A stretch of DNA of 64,000 bases from Paenibacillus herberti (GTDB taxonomy: Bacteria > Bacillota > Bacilli > Paenibacillales > Paenibacillaceae). Position 1 is the stretch's first letter, and each line of letters opens with the position of its first letter. The stretch is from the NCBI RefSeq assembly GCF_002233675.1, contig NZ_NMUQ01000002.1, forward strand, positions 1,402,121-1,466,120. The letters run 5' to 3'. The position numbers and the translations under genes were made by a program. Shown here piece after piece: positions 18,533 through 26,233 of the stretch. The notes beneath the pieces are model-generated. The model saw only the letters and a list, made by a program, of their open reading frames with translations, searched no databases and was not told where the DNA came from.

Positions 18533-18694
18533 TTAGAACTGCTTCTCGTTGCTGGACTCGGCTGAAGCGCTTGATGCGGGCACGGTTCCAATCTCGGCGG
18601 CATATTCCTCTAGCGACTTGATTTTGCCATGCGGGTGAAGATGTCGCTTACGCTGTTTCCAGTTGCTTTCGCGGCGGCGTTTGGCTGTGCTCAT
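18533..18694 (-). CDS. Small basic hypothetical protein (53 aa)
   Basis: An ATG preceded by AAGGAGGGG opens a 53-codon frame ending at TAA. The product starts MSTAKRRRESNWKQRKRHLH and continues with GKIKSLEEYAAEIG and a Ser/Ala/Glu-rich tail. The first 25 residues are extremely basic, consistent with nucleic-acid or ribosome binding, followed by a short acidic helix. The excellent ribosome site is the main evidence that it is real. It lies just downstream of the 212-residue gene of the polyphosphate kinase operon and could be the last gene of that operon. Confidence 0.55.
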   Translation of the reverse strand: MSTAKRRRESNWKQRKRHLHPHGKIKSLEEYAAEIGTVPASSASAESSNEKQF

Positions 18695-18787
18695 GGGGTC
18701 CCCTCCTTCCTGTGAATTAGCGTGGGCAAGGAGGGGATTTCCTATGCAAGGCCGTTGTAAAAGGAGCCGCGAACGCCCAGTTATCAG

Positions 18788-19426
18788 TCAGTAAGTCTGT
18801 CCGTTCTCCCGGACATAAGCGCGAATAAGCTCGGCGCCGGAGCGGTAGGCCTCCTGGATAGTCGCTTTATATTGAGCGTACAAGGCATCCATTTCTAACT
18901 GAAGCTCGGGATTTCGTTCCAGATCGGAAGCAGATGGAGGCGGATAGGGCGTTTTCGAGGGAATGGATTCACTTTGGGTTCCGTCAGTTTTCAACCTGTC
19001 AGTATCCTCCCCAATAGCATCCACACCGACAGAACGTATGCCGCTATTCACAGTAGGCGAAGCAGAAGCAGCCAAGCCGTCCATCCGCTTACGATGTACA
19101 GCGGCGGTATCCGCCAGTGTTTCCAGCAGCTCCAGAGCACCAAGCTCACGCAAAGAGCCGAGAACGGCAGGCCAAGTATCCGGCGACTGTAGCAGAATGC
19201 CAGTCCAAACATAATATTCCCATGCGGAGCCAGCGGCATGGCCGTCCAGCACCCGTAACAGGAACAGCGGCCGCAGCGAGGCGGGTAGAGCCTTCAGCGC
19301 TTCGACTTTGCGAGCGTCAGAAGCGCCGCGAAGTGGTAAGAGCACTGGCTCCATGAATTTCACGACAAGCTGGCGATCGTCCAGCTGTTCTAGTTGCTGC
19401 TCCGTCATTGGGGAGGGTTTGGACAA
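18788..19426 (-). CDS. Hypothetical protein co-transcribed with PPK2
   Basis: About 212 residues with no recognised family. The N-terminal half is leucine-rich and helical (EQLDDRQLVVKFMEPVLLPL ... LKALPASLRPLFLLRVLDGH); the middle (about 120-165) is low-complexity and polar; the C-terminal 40 residues form a helix (LQLEMDALYAQYKATIQEAY). I chose the TTG at 19426, because AAAGGAGC lies 8 bases upstream, inside the last codons of the PPK2 gene whose stop is at 19431; translation is therefore probably coupled. Cytoplasmic, function unknown; a polyphosphate-related role is only suggested by the operon. Confidence 0.7.
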   Translation of the reverse strand: MSKPSPMTEQQLEQLDDRQLVVKFMEPVLLPLRGASDARKVEALKALPASLRPLFLLRVLDGHAAGSAWEYYVWTGILLQSPDTWPAVLGSLRELGALELLETLADTAAVHRKRMDGLAASASPTVNSGIRSVGVDAIGEDTDRLKTDGTQSESIPSKTPYPPPSASDLERNPELQLEMDALYAQYKATIQEAYRSGAELIRAYVRENGQTY

Positions 19427-19430
19427 GTTT

Positions 19431-20258
19431 TTAGCTCCTTTCTTCCTTGAGCGTTTCAAGCCGTGAGGCTACGCTGACATCGGGCTGCGGATAAGCCAGC
19501 TCCAGCTTTTCCAGCTCCTCGACGAGAATGCGCAGCACGAGATAGTTCCTGTACCAGCGGTTGTTGGACGGAATGATATGCCAGGGGCAGTCTTTAGTAG
19601 CGGTGCGGCTAATTGCTTCTTCATAAGCGGTTCTGTAGGCTTTCCAGTGCTTTCTTTCCTCCAGGTCATTGGGATCGAACTTCCACAGCTTCTCCGGATT
19701 TTCCATTCGCTCGTGGATTTTCTGCAGCTGGAATTCTGGCGATATATGCAAAAAGAACTTCAACACCCGAATATTCTGCGAAGTCAGCATCTCTTCAAAA
19801 TGGCGGATGGACTTCAGACGCTTGCGTGCCTCTTTGTCGCTGATCTGCCCGTGAACACGTGTAATCAGCACCTCTTCATAGTAGGAGCGATTGAACGCCG
19901 TCATATATCCTCGCGCAGGGACGCTGCGATGTGTCCGCCAGAGGAAGTCGTGACGCGCCTCTTCCTCATTCGGCTTTTTAAAGCTATAGGCGCGGAAGCC
20001 GCCCGGATTGATGCCGTGGAATACTTTTTTGATAACACCGTCTTTACCACTGCAGTCCATACCTTGAAAAACGATTAGCACTCCATGTGAGCTAGAGGCA
20101 AACAGTCGATCCTGCTGCTCCTCCAACCTCTTCAAAAGCTTCTCGTACTCCTCATGGATTTCTTCCTTGCTCTTCAGTTCATGCGTATCCTCAGGATTAA
20201 AGGACGTCAGCTTAAGCTTGGTGTCGTTGCCGAGGCGGTAGCGGCCGATGTTCATCAT
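19431..20258 (-). CDS. ppk2: Polyphosphate kinase 2 family phosphotransferase
   Basis: A 275-residue cytoplasmic P-loop kinase that transfers phosphate between inorganic polyphosphate and nucleotides (NDP/NMP to NTP/NDP or the reverse). Motifs: Walker A-like FQGMDCSGKDGVIK (about 64-77), the lid PNEEEARHDFLWRTHRSVPARG (about 96-117) with the conserved HDFLWR, and Walker B-like FNRSYYEEVLITRVH (about 121-135). The single-domain length fits the class I/III PPK2 group. The start ATG ATG has GGAGGG upstream. First gene of an operon with the hypothetical gene at 18788. It diverges from the alarmone synthetase at 20456. Confidence 0.93.
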   Translation of the reverse strand: MMNIGRYRLGNDTKLKLTSFNPEDTHELKSKEEIHEEYEKLLKRLEEQQDRLFASSSHGVLIVFQGMDCSGKDGVIKKVFHGINPGGFRAYSFKKPNEEEARHDFLWRTHRSVPARGYMTAFNRSYYEEVLITRVHGQISDKEARKRLKSIRHFEEMLTSQNIRVLKFFLHISPEFQLQKIHERMENPEKLWKFDPNDLEERKHWKAYRTAYEEAISRTATKDCPWHIIPSNNRWYRNYLVLRILVEELEKLELAYPQPDVSVASRLETLKEERS

Positions 20259-20455
20259 GATCCCTCCTGGAAAATAAATTCCACATTATAAATAGATTAC
20301 CCTGAATGCTGAATAATCCTGCTTGGCGAAGGAGAATAACTCTGAAAATAAATGCGTGAGGCGAGGGCAAGGTCTGCTTTTTTGAAATGAGCCTGCCGAG
20401 TGTGAGATGATAAGGGGGACTACAGCGGCCGCTAGGCCGGGCAAGGAGCCCAAAG

Positions 20456-21208
20456 ATGAATTCTCCTCAGCTGGCGCAATTGAAGAAGCTCAAAAATGAA
20501 ATTACGCGATTCATGATGATGTACAAGTTCGCTCTGGACGAAATGGAAACCAAAATCGAGATCCTCAAGGAGGAGTTCCAGCTTCTCCACGACTATAATC
20601 CTATTGAACACACCAAGTCGCGAGTTAAATCACCGGAAAGTATCATCAATAAAATTTCTCGAAAAAGCGGCGAGCTTTCACTGCCGGCCATCAAGGAAAC
20701 GATTAAGGACATCGCTGGCCTGCGCATAACCTGCTCGTTTGTGTCGGATATTTATCGCATCCATGATATGCTCAAAGTGCAGCATGACCTGAAGATCATC
20801 GACGTGAAGGACTACATCGCATGGCCGAAGCCCAATGGTTATCAAAGCTTGCATCTGCTCGTGGAAGTGCCGGTGTTCATGTCGGACAGGCAGGAGAAGG
20901 TGATCGTCGAGGTGCAGATCCGCACAATCGCGATGGACTTCTGGGCGAGCTTGGAGCATAAGCTGTACTACAAGTACAACAAAGCGGTGCCGGAGCATTT
21001 GCTGCGTGAGCTCAAGGAAGCTGCCGATTCGGCGGCGGCGCTCGATATTAAAATGGAGCGTCTACATCGCGAAGTGGAGTCCCTTCAGGCTCAACAAGAG
21101 GAAGAGGAGGCCGCGGACTATTTGCCTGCGCTTCTTGAAGATGGTCGCAAGTCGAGCGACGTGCCCGCGCAACTTCTTCGCCTTCTGGGCGGGGATTTCC
21201 GGGGCTGA
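20456..21208 (+). CDS. relQ: Small alarmone synthetase (GTP pyrophosphokinase), RelQ/YjbM type
   Basis: A 250-residue single-domain RelA/SpoT-type synthetase, making ppGpp/pppGpp (or pGpp) from ATP and GDP/GTP in the cytoplasm. It has the RSH synthetase signature DIAGLRITCSFVSDIY (about 82-97), the G-loop-like region SRVKSPESIINKISRKSG, the substrate-binding WPKPNGYQSLHLLVEVP (about 123-139) and VEVQIRTIAMDFWASLEHK, with the catalytic Glu in EVQIRT. There is no hydrolase, TGS or ACT domain. The C-terminal helix (LKEAADSAAALDIKMERLHREVESL) is the tetramerising region of the SAS1/RelQ group. ATG is preceded by AAGGAG. Confidence 0.95.
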   Translation: MNSPQLAQLKKLKNEITRFMMMYKFALDEMETKIEILKEEFQLLHDYNPIEHTKSRVKSPESIINKISRKSGELSLPAIKETIKDIAGLRITCSFVSDIYRIHDMLKVQHDLKIIDVKDYIAWPKPNGYQSLHLLVEVPVFMSDRQEKVIVEVQIRTIAMDFWASLEHKLYYKYNKAVPEHLLRELKEAADSAAALDIKMERLHREVESLQAQQEEEEAADYLPALLEDGRKSSDVPAQLLRLLGGDFRG

Positions 21209-21258
21209 TTGGGAATCGGCAGGATTAGAATTTGGCAGTGAGTAGGATATGGAACCCG
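21209..21258. other. Spacer before the tandem repeats
   Basis: Short segment between the alarmone synthetase stop codon and the 51-bp repeat; nothing recognised. Together with 21259-22130 this makes a 920-bp gene-free, repeat-dominated region. Confidence 0.5.
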
Positions 21259-21680
21259 AACGTAGTCGAAGCTACTTGAGAAGCGGAAAAGTGGCTTGGA
21301 ATGGTGAAGCAAGTAGTCGAAGCTACTTGAGAAGCGGAAAAGTGGCTTGGAATGGTGAAGCAAGTAGTCGAAGTTACTTGAGAGGCGAAAAAGTGGCTTG
21401 GAATGGTGAAGCAAGTAGTCGAAGTTACTTGAGAAGCAGAAAAGTGGCTTGGAATGGTGAAGCAAGTAGTCGAAGTTACTTGAGAAGCAGAAAAGTGGCT
21501 TGGAATGGTGAAGCAAGTAGTCGAAGTTACTTGAGAAGCAGAAAAGTGGCTTGGAATGGTGAAGCAAGTAGTCAAAGCTACTTGATGAGCAGAAAAGTGG
21601 CTCGGAATGGTGAAGCAAGTAGTCGAAGCTACTTGAGAAGCGATAAAGTGGCACGAAATAGTGAAGCAAGTAGTCGGAAA
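21259..21680. repeat. 51-bp tandem repeat, eight units plus a partial
   Basis: Units recur every 51 bp (at about 21259, 21310, 21361, 21412, 21463, 21514, 21565 and 21616, with a partial unit after that). Each contains CAAGTAG-TCGAAG-CTACTTG, a 7-bp stem hairpin, followed by AGAAGCGGAAAAGTGGCTTG-like sequence. Units differ by few bases (CTACTTG/TTACTTG, GCGGAAA/GCAGAAA). Because 51 is a multiple of three, long frames stay open on both strands, but these lack ribosome sites. Confidence 0.9.
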
Positions 21681-21745
21681 GAACTTTAATTCTAATTGTG
21701 CTGTACACATGCTCCTGAGTGTATAGCAGCAACTGCAACCAAAAA

Positions 21746-21783
21746 AGAGCGCCCCAGGTGGTTATAACCACCTGGGGCGCTCT
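21746..21783 (-). terminator. Perfect 38-bp palindromic terminator
   Basis: AGAGCGCCCCAGGTGGTTAT runs straight into its reverse complement (ATAACCACC...GCTCT), giving an almost loop-free stem. A6 lies to its left, i.e. a T-run when read leftwards, so it should end transcripts coming from the LtaS gene at 22131. Confidence 0.8.
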
Positions 21784-21937
21784 GCTTGCAACTATGCTGT
21801 ATCTGACTAGTGGGAACAACAGCAGCATGAAATTGTAGTTTGTAGCGTGTAGCTTGTAACCATAGTCAGAGCAGGGTGTCGCGCTGACTGCTAAGCGGGC
21901 CTTTACCGCAGTTGGAGCTTGGAGCTTGCTCCGTAGG

Positions 21938-22018
21938 CCAGCACCCAGCACCCAGCACCCAGCACCCAGCACCCAGCACCCAGCACCCAGCACCCAGCAC
22001 CCAGCACCCAGCACCCAG
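21938..22018. repeat. 7-bp microsatellite (CCAGCAC)n
   Basis: About 11.6 perfect copies of CCAGCAC. It is followed to 22130 by imperfect copies of a longer motif (GCTTGCTCCGTAGG(C/T)CAGC, CTTCGCCGC) that also resembles the last codons of the neighbouring LtaS gene. A heptamer array of this purity is a candidate slipped-strand hot spot. Confidence 0.9.
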
Positions 22019-22130
22019 ACCTGCGCCTGCTTCGCCGCGTGCTTCGCAGGTCAGCGACCTACAGTCTGCTCCTACCCTACTTCGCTGCTGCTTGCTCCGT
22101 AGGTCAGCGCCCAGCAGCCAGCCCCTCGCT

Positions 22131-24041
22131 CTACTTCGCCGCTTGCTCCTTAGGCAGTGCTCCTCCATGCTCCGGCAGCGCCGTCATGTAGCTGTCAGAC
22201 AAGCGTAGCAGCTCAAGCGCGCGATTGTACTCGTCTTCCGAGGAGCCATTAGCCGGCTGATCCTTATGCAGGCTGTAGCGTGTACCGTCCTCGTATCCGA
22301 CGCCCGGAATATACAGCGAGCTGCCGTTCAAGAACGAGCCGGAAGGGAGATAGTAACGCTGCGGGATGATGTTCTCCTCGCCTGAGTTGAGCAGATCCTG
22401 ACCGAAGTGGATTTGGTCGTTCAAGGACGCTCCAGTAAGATTGGCGACAGTCGGCAAAACATCCACCTGACCGCTCAAAGTGCTAATCGTCCGGCTTTCC
22501 GTCACGCCTGGGAGCGACATGATAAGCGGTACGTTGGTCATTTCCGAAAAGTCGTACTCGCGGCCGGAAATATCCTGCATCAACTCTTTCTCCTTGGTGT
22601 CCAGCGAGTAGAGCGGCATTCCCTGGTGATCGCCATATACGACTAGCAGGGTATCCTCCCAAAGTCCGGCCCCCTTGAGGCCCTCCACGAATTGACCAAA
22701 CGCGTAGTCTGCATAATTCTGAGCGCGGAGGTAGTCACCGACAGAGTTATCCTCATACTTTTCAGGGAGCGGAAGCTTCTTGAGCTCCGGCGTTTCCGGC
22801 GTGAGCGTGAAAGGATGATGGGCGGTCATGGATATGACCTGAGCATAGAAAGGATTGGCGCTCGAATCCATTTCCTTAAGCTTATCAAGCGTCTTGGCAT
22901 AGAGCACCTCGTCGTCTGAACCGAAGTAAACGCTATTATCCTTGCCGAAGTACTTTTGATCATAAAAAGTATCAAAGCCAACCGCTTTATACAGCTCGCG
23001 ACGATTCCAGAAGTCCACTACATTTGTGTGGAAGGTAGCCGACTCGTAGCCGCCTTGCTGCTTCAGTAGCTTGGGAAGGCTCGGGACGTTTTTGTAGAAA
23101 TAGGTCTTCGCAGCAGCTCCTTTTTCGGGAACGTAGAAGGAGGTGTTGACGACAAACTCAGCATCCGAAGTGTTTCCTTGGCCGACCATCTGATAGAAGT
23201 TGTCGAAATAAAGACTCTCACGAGCCAGTTTGTTCAGGTTCGGCGTTACTTCCTGGCCATCCATTTCCAGGCCAATTAGGAAGTTTTGGAACGATTCCAT
23301 CTGTACGATGATAACGTTTTTGCCCTTGGCTGATCCGAAGTAAGCAGGTGTAGATGGCTGCTGAACTCCTTTGAGCTCATCGATACGATCCTGAGTCACC
23401 TCTTCCGGATCAAGCAGATCCTCCTCGATGCCTGCATCCAGCAGAGCATAAGCTTCATAGTTGAGGATACCCATATCCTCGGCTTTTGTATGCTCGTTCA
23501 TGCTGGCGCGGTTGGGCAGAATATTGAACAGGCTCAGCGAAAAAGAAAGTACGACAACACCTGCAAAAGCCACATTGCGACGGCTGCGTTCAGGGCGCTG
23601 GATGCGCACTGGCTTAAGCAGCTCTTTGCGGCGACGGATCAGAAGGTACGTAATGACGATGATATCCAAAAAGATCAACGTATAATAGGGATCCATCAGC
23701 GAGAAAACACTATTGCTGACGGCTGTCACCTGATTGACCTGTTGAAGCGCCTGCCAGGTAGCGATAACCCCGTAATATTTATGATACATGAAGACGGAGA
23801 ACAGAATGCCAGTTAGTGCAGCATCTGCAATGACATAATAAATTAATTTGCGCTTGCTCGCGAACATCTCAATAAGGCCGAAAATCAGCCAGGCGAAGGG
23901 CAGCTCGGTAATTAGAATGGCCCAGGAAGGACCGTCATCAAAAACGACGAACCAGGTTAGCATGCTTTTGAACAACATGACAATGGAGAAAAACAGAAAA
24001 GGCCGGCTGGAAAGCAGTCGGGTTAATCGGCTCTGCTGCAA
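22131..24041 (-). CDS. LTA synthase family phosphoglycerol transferase (LtaS-like, paralogue 1)
   Basis: About 636 residues. Five N-terminal membrane helices (about 12-175) are followed by an extracellular sulfatase-fold domain (about 235-600). The domain has the Mn-binding Glu in QMESFQNF (about 249), the catalytic Thr in GQGNTSDAEF (about 291), TFHTNVVDFWNR, SMTAHHPF and VVYGDHQGMP. The family transfers glycerol-phosphate from phosphatidylglycerol onto growing lipoteichoic acid. I prefer the TTG start at 24041, preceded by AAAGGAAG, because it aligns with the paralogue at 29114; an ATG 33 codons upstream is in frame but adds unlikely sequence. Monocistronic; a repeat-rich 3' region follows. 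Confidence 0.93.
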   Translation of the reverse strand: MQQSRLTRLLSSRPFLFFSIVMLFKSMLTWFVVFDDGPSWAILITELPFAWLIFGLIEMFASKRKLIYYVIADAALTGILFSVFMYHKYYGVIATWQALQQVNQVTAVSNSVFSLMDPYYTLIFLDIIVITYLLIRRRKELLKPVRIQRPERSRRNVAFAGVVVLSFSLSLFNILPNRASMNEHTKAEDMGILNYEAYALLDAGIEEDLLDPEEVTQDRIDELKGVQQPSTPAYFGSAKGKNVIIVQMESFQNFLIGLEMDGQEVTPNLNKLARESLYFDNFYQMVGQGNTSDAEFVVNTSFYVPEKGAAAKTYFYKNVPSLPKLLKQQGGYESATFHTNVVDFWNRRELYKAVGFDTFYDQKYFGKDNSVYFGSDDEVLYAKTLDKLKEMDSSANPFYAQVISMTAHHPFTLTPETPELKKLPLPEKYEDNSVGDYLRAQNYADYAFGQFVEGLKGAGLWEDTLLVVYGDHQGMPLYSLDTKEKELMQDISGREYDFSEMTNVPLIMSLPGVTESRTISTLSGQVDVLPTVANLTGASLNDQIHFGQDLLNSGEENIIPQRYYLPSGSFLNGSSLYIPGVGYEDGTRYSLHKDQPANGSSEDEYNRALELLRLSDSYMTALPEHGGALPKEQAAK

Positions 24042-24326
24042 GTTAATTCTTCCTTTCCGGTAAAATTCAATTGTACGGATAAATGCAAATTTACTGTCTT
24101 CGTAGACGTATAACCTATTTAACGAATATAACAAGTTCAAAGCTCTAAACGCTAGTGTACATTATGAAGGGGGCTTCATGCCTTGTCAAAAAGCAGGGAG
24201 GTCAGCCAGAAGTAGTTAGTTAAAGGAAATAAAAGGAATTTCAATGTTTTTTCGAATAACTGATACAATCGCGAGCATTCGCCCGTCTATAGATTAGCTG
24301 CAGCACGAAAGAAGGAGGAACAGACT

Positions 24327-24974
24327 TTGGGGATTCCGGAGCCAAAGCTCTATAAACAACTATTTTACGACTATTATACAGGCGTGCTCCGCAAGCTGAC
24401 CGCTCTTGTACGCGATGCGGCAGTAGCGGAGGACTTGGCACAGGAAACTTTCCTGAAATTATATCGGCAGCCTCCAGACAATCTGGACGCGCCTGGTGCG
24501 TGGCTGCATCGTGTAGCAACTCGGCTCGCCTATGATTATATGCAAAAAGCAGCTCGGGAGCGCAAGCTCACGGAGCGTCAGGGGCAGGAGCTGCCAAGGG
24601 ATGGAAGTGCTGCTCCCTCGGGTGAGGATGAGCTGATGCGTCAGCTGGATCAGGAAGAGGTCCGGCTGTGGCTGGATGGACTCGACGAGCGGGATCGTAA
24701 AGCACTACTGCTTCGCTACTCCGGTTACAGCTATACGGAGATTGCAGCGGAGTTAAACATACGGCCTCCTGTGGTCGGTACACTTCTTTCGAGAGCAACG
24801 GAGCGGCTGCGAAGGCTTGCCGGGGAAAGCGATACGGGAGGCGGCAGGCATCCAGGTGGGAAACCCAGCGGAAAGTTAGGCAGGGAGTCCAGCGGAAGGC
24901 CCAGTGGCTCCAATGGGGAGCTCCGGGAGTTGTCCCCCGAGCCGGATTATAGGGTACGTGCGGAGTTTCACTAA
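24327..24974 (+). CDS. ECF-type RNA polymerase sigma factor
   Basis: 215 residues. Region 2 is FYDYYTGVLRKLTALVRDAA with AEDLAQETFLKLYR (about 14-48); region 3 is missing as in group IV sigma factors; region 4 is LDERDRKALLLRYSGYSYTE and following (about 115-160), with a helix-turn-helix. An unusual Gly/Ser/Arg-rich, probably disordered tail of 45 residues follows (HPGGKPSGKLGRESSGRPSG). The start is TTG with GGAGG 8-9 bases before it. It is the first gene of a four-gene operon; its stop overlaps an ATG of the next frame. It presumably directs its own operon under control of the next gene. Confidence 0.92.
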   Translation: MGIPEPKLYKQLFYDYYTGVLRKLTALVRDAAVAEDLAQETFLKLYRQPPDNLDAPGAWLHRVATRLAYDYMQKAARERKLTERQGQELPRDGSAAPSGEDELMRQLDQEEVRLWLDGLDERDRKALLLRYSGYSYTEIAAELNIRPPVVGTLLSRATERLRRLAGESDTGGGRHPGGKPSGKLGRESSGRPSGSNGELRELSPEPDYRVRAEFH

Positions 24975-24997
24975 TGAGGGAAAGGGAGGACATGCGC

Positions 24998-26233
24998 ATG
25001 ACAGACCATCAAAAAAATCCAAAGCGGACGCTGGACGAAGCAGAAGCAAGCGGACATCAATTACAGAGCGCGGAAGAGGTCGCCCGTACGGACAAAGCTT
25101 GGGAGCGGCTTATGATGACGCTCGGTGAAGAGCAGCCATCTCCGGCTTGGGCGAAGCTGGAACAATTCGATGATGAGAGCAGAATGATAAATCAGATGGA
25201 GCAAGGCAGAGAAAGCAATCGAGAGGGGAATATTACAATGAACAATAACGAGAAGCTGGCTTCAGTCCAGAACGAAGGTACGGCGAATGGCTTGCAACAG
25301 GTTGCAGCTGCCAAGCCGCGCAAGCGCCGCATGAGTGGCCGGGCGCGGGGCTGGGTTGCGGGAGCTGCTGCAGCACTCGTCGTCGTGACGGCTGTGGCGA
25401 CGCCTCTAGGCAACAAAGCGCTGGCTGCTATTCTCGGCCAGTTCCGCATGGAGCAGGTGACGGAGGTACGCGAGTCCGATTTGCAGGTGCTGTTCAACAG
25501 CGTGTTCACGGAAGGAGTTTCGGAGGAAGCTGTGAGCCGTTTCGGCGAGTTCAAGATTGAGACCGGCGTGTCAACCAGTGACAAACTTGATCAGAAACAA
25601 GCGGCGAAAATGGCTGGCTTCGAGCTTTTACCGGAGTCTGTCACCGGACCTCAGAAAAACTTCTATGGAGATGGAGGCAGGTCCCTCCAGCTTAAGCTAA
25701 ATGTCGGTGAGATTAATAAAACGATGAAACAGCTTGGCGCCAAAAAGCTGATGCCGGAAAGTGTGGACGGCAAAAATTTGACGCTGAAAATTGAACCGTC
25801 GGTCTGGTTCAATGCAGATGCAAATGGAATGAACCTTAACATTACCCAACAGAAAGCGCCTTCGGTGGAAATGGATTCCTCCGTCGGCCTTGAAGATGCG
25901 GTTGATGCGGTGGTGAATTTTCCGCTGCTACCTGGGCCTCTGAAGGATAGCCTCCAAAACAGCATGCTGCTGACGAATGGGCAATTGCCGCTTCCCGTTC
26001 CAACGAACGAGGACAGCAAGTCCGAGCGATTGCAGATCGGTGGTACGTTTGTCATCGTATCAGAGCGTAACTATGGTGATAACGACAATTACGTTAAGGA
26101 AGCGACCTGGGTAAAGAACGGCGTTCTGACGCAAGTTTCGCTTTACGTTAACGCTAAGGAGCAACCGGATCTGAACAAAGAGCAGGTAGCGAACGAATTC
26201 CGCAGCAAGCTCCAGGAGCTGGTCGGCGCGTGA
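24998..26233 (+). CDS. Membrane-anchored anti-sigma factor-like protein
   Basis: About 411 residues. A cytoplasmic N-terminal region (1-115) has an AWERL...SPAWAKLEQ motif. One transmembrane helix lies at about 118-138 (GWVAGAAAALVVVTAVATPLG), and a long extracellular part follows with DUF4367-like stretches (KMAGFELLPE, TWVKNGVLTQVSLYVN). Position directly behind an ECF sigma gene and this topology make it the likely anti-sigma factor, although a zinc-binding HxxxCxxC motif is absent. I place the start at the ATG at 24998 (GGGAGGA 8 bases before); ATGs at 24974 and 24992 are in frame. Its TGA overlaps the GTG start of the ABC gene (GTGA), so translation is coupled. Confidence 0.75.
   Translation: MTDHQKNPKRTLDEAEASGHQLQSAEEVARTDKAWERLMMTLGEEQPSPAWAKLEQFDDESRMINQMEQGRESNREGNITMNNNEKLASVQNEGTANGLQQVAAAKPRKRRMSGRARGWVAGAAAALVVVTAVATPLGNKALAAILGQFRMEQVTEVRESDLQVLFNSVFTEGVSEEAVSRFGEFKIETGVSTSDKLDQKQAAKMAGFELLPESVTGPQKNFYGDGGRSLQLKLNVGEINKTMKQLGAKKLMPESVDGKNLTLKIEPSVWFNADANGMNLNITQQKAPSVEMDSSVGLEDAVDAVVNFPLLPGPLKDSLQNSMLLTNGQLPLPVPTNEDSKSERLQIGGTFVIVSERNYGDNDNYVKEATWVKNGVLTQVSLYVNAKEQPDLNKEQVANEFRSKLQELVGA

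Noticed and set aside
21118-22014. Long minus-strand reading frame (298 codons) through the 51-bp and 7-bp repeats
   Set aside because: It exists only because repeat units avoid stops; there is no ribosome site, the product is pure repeat, and it crosses a strong terminator.
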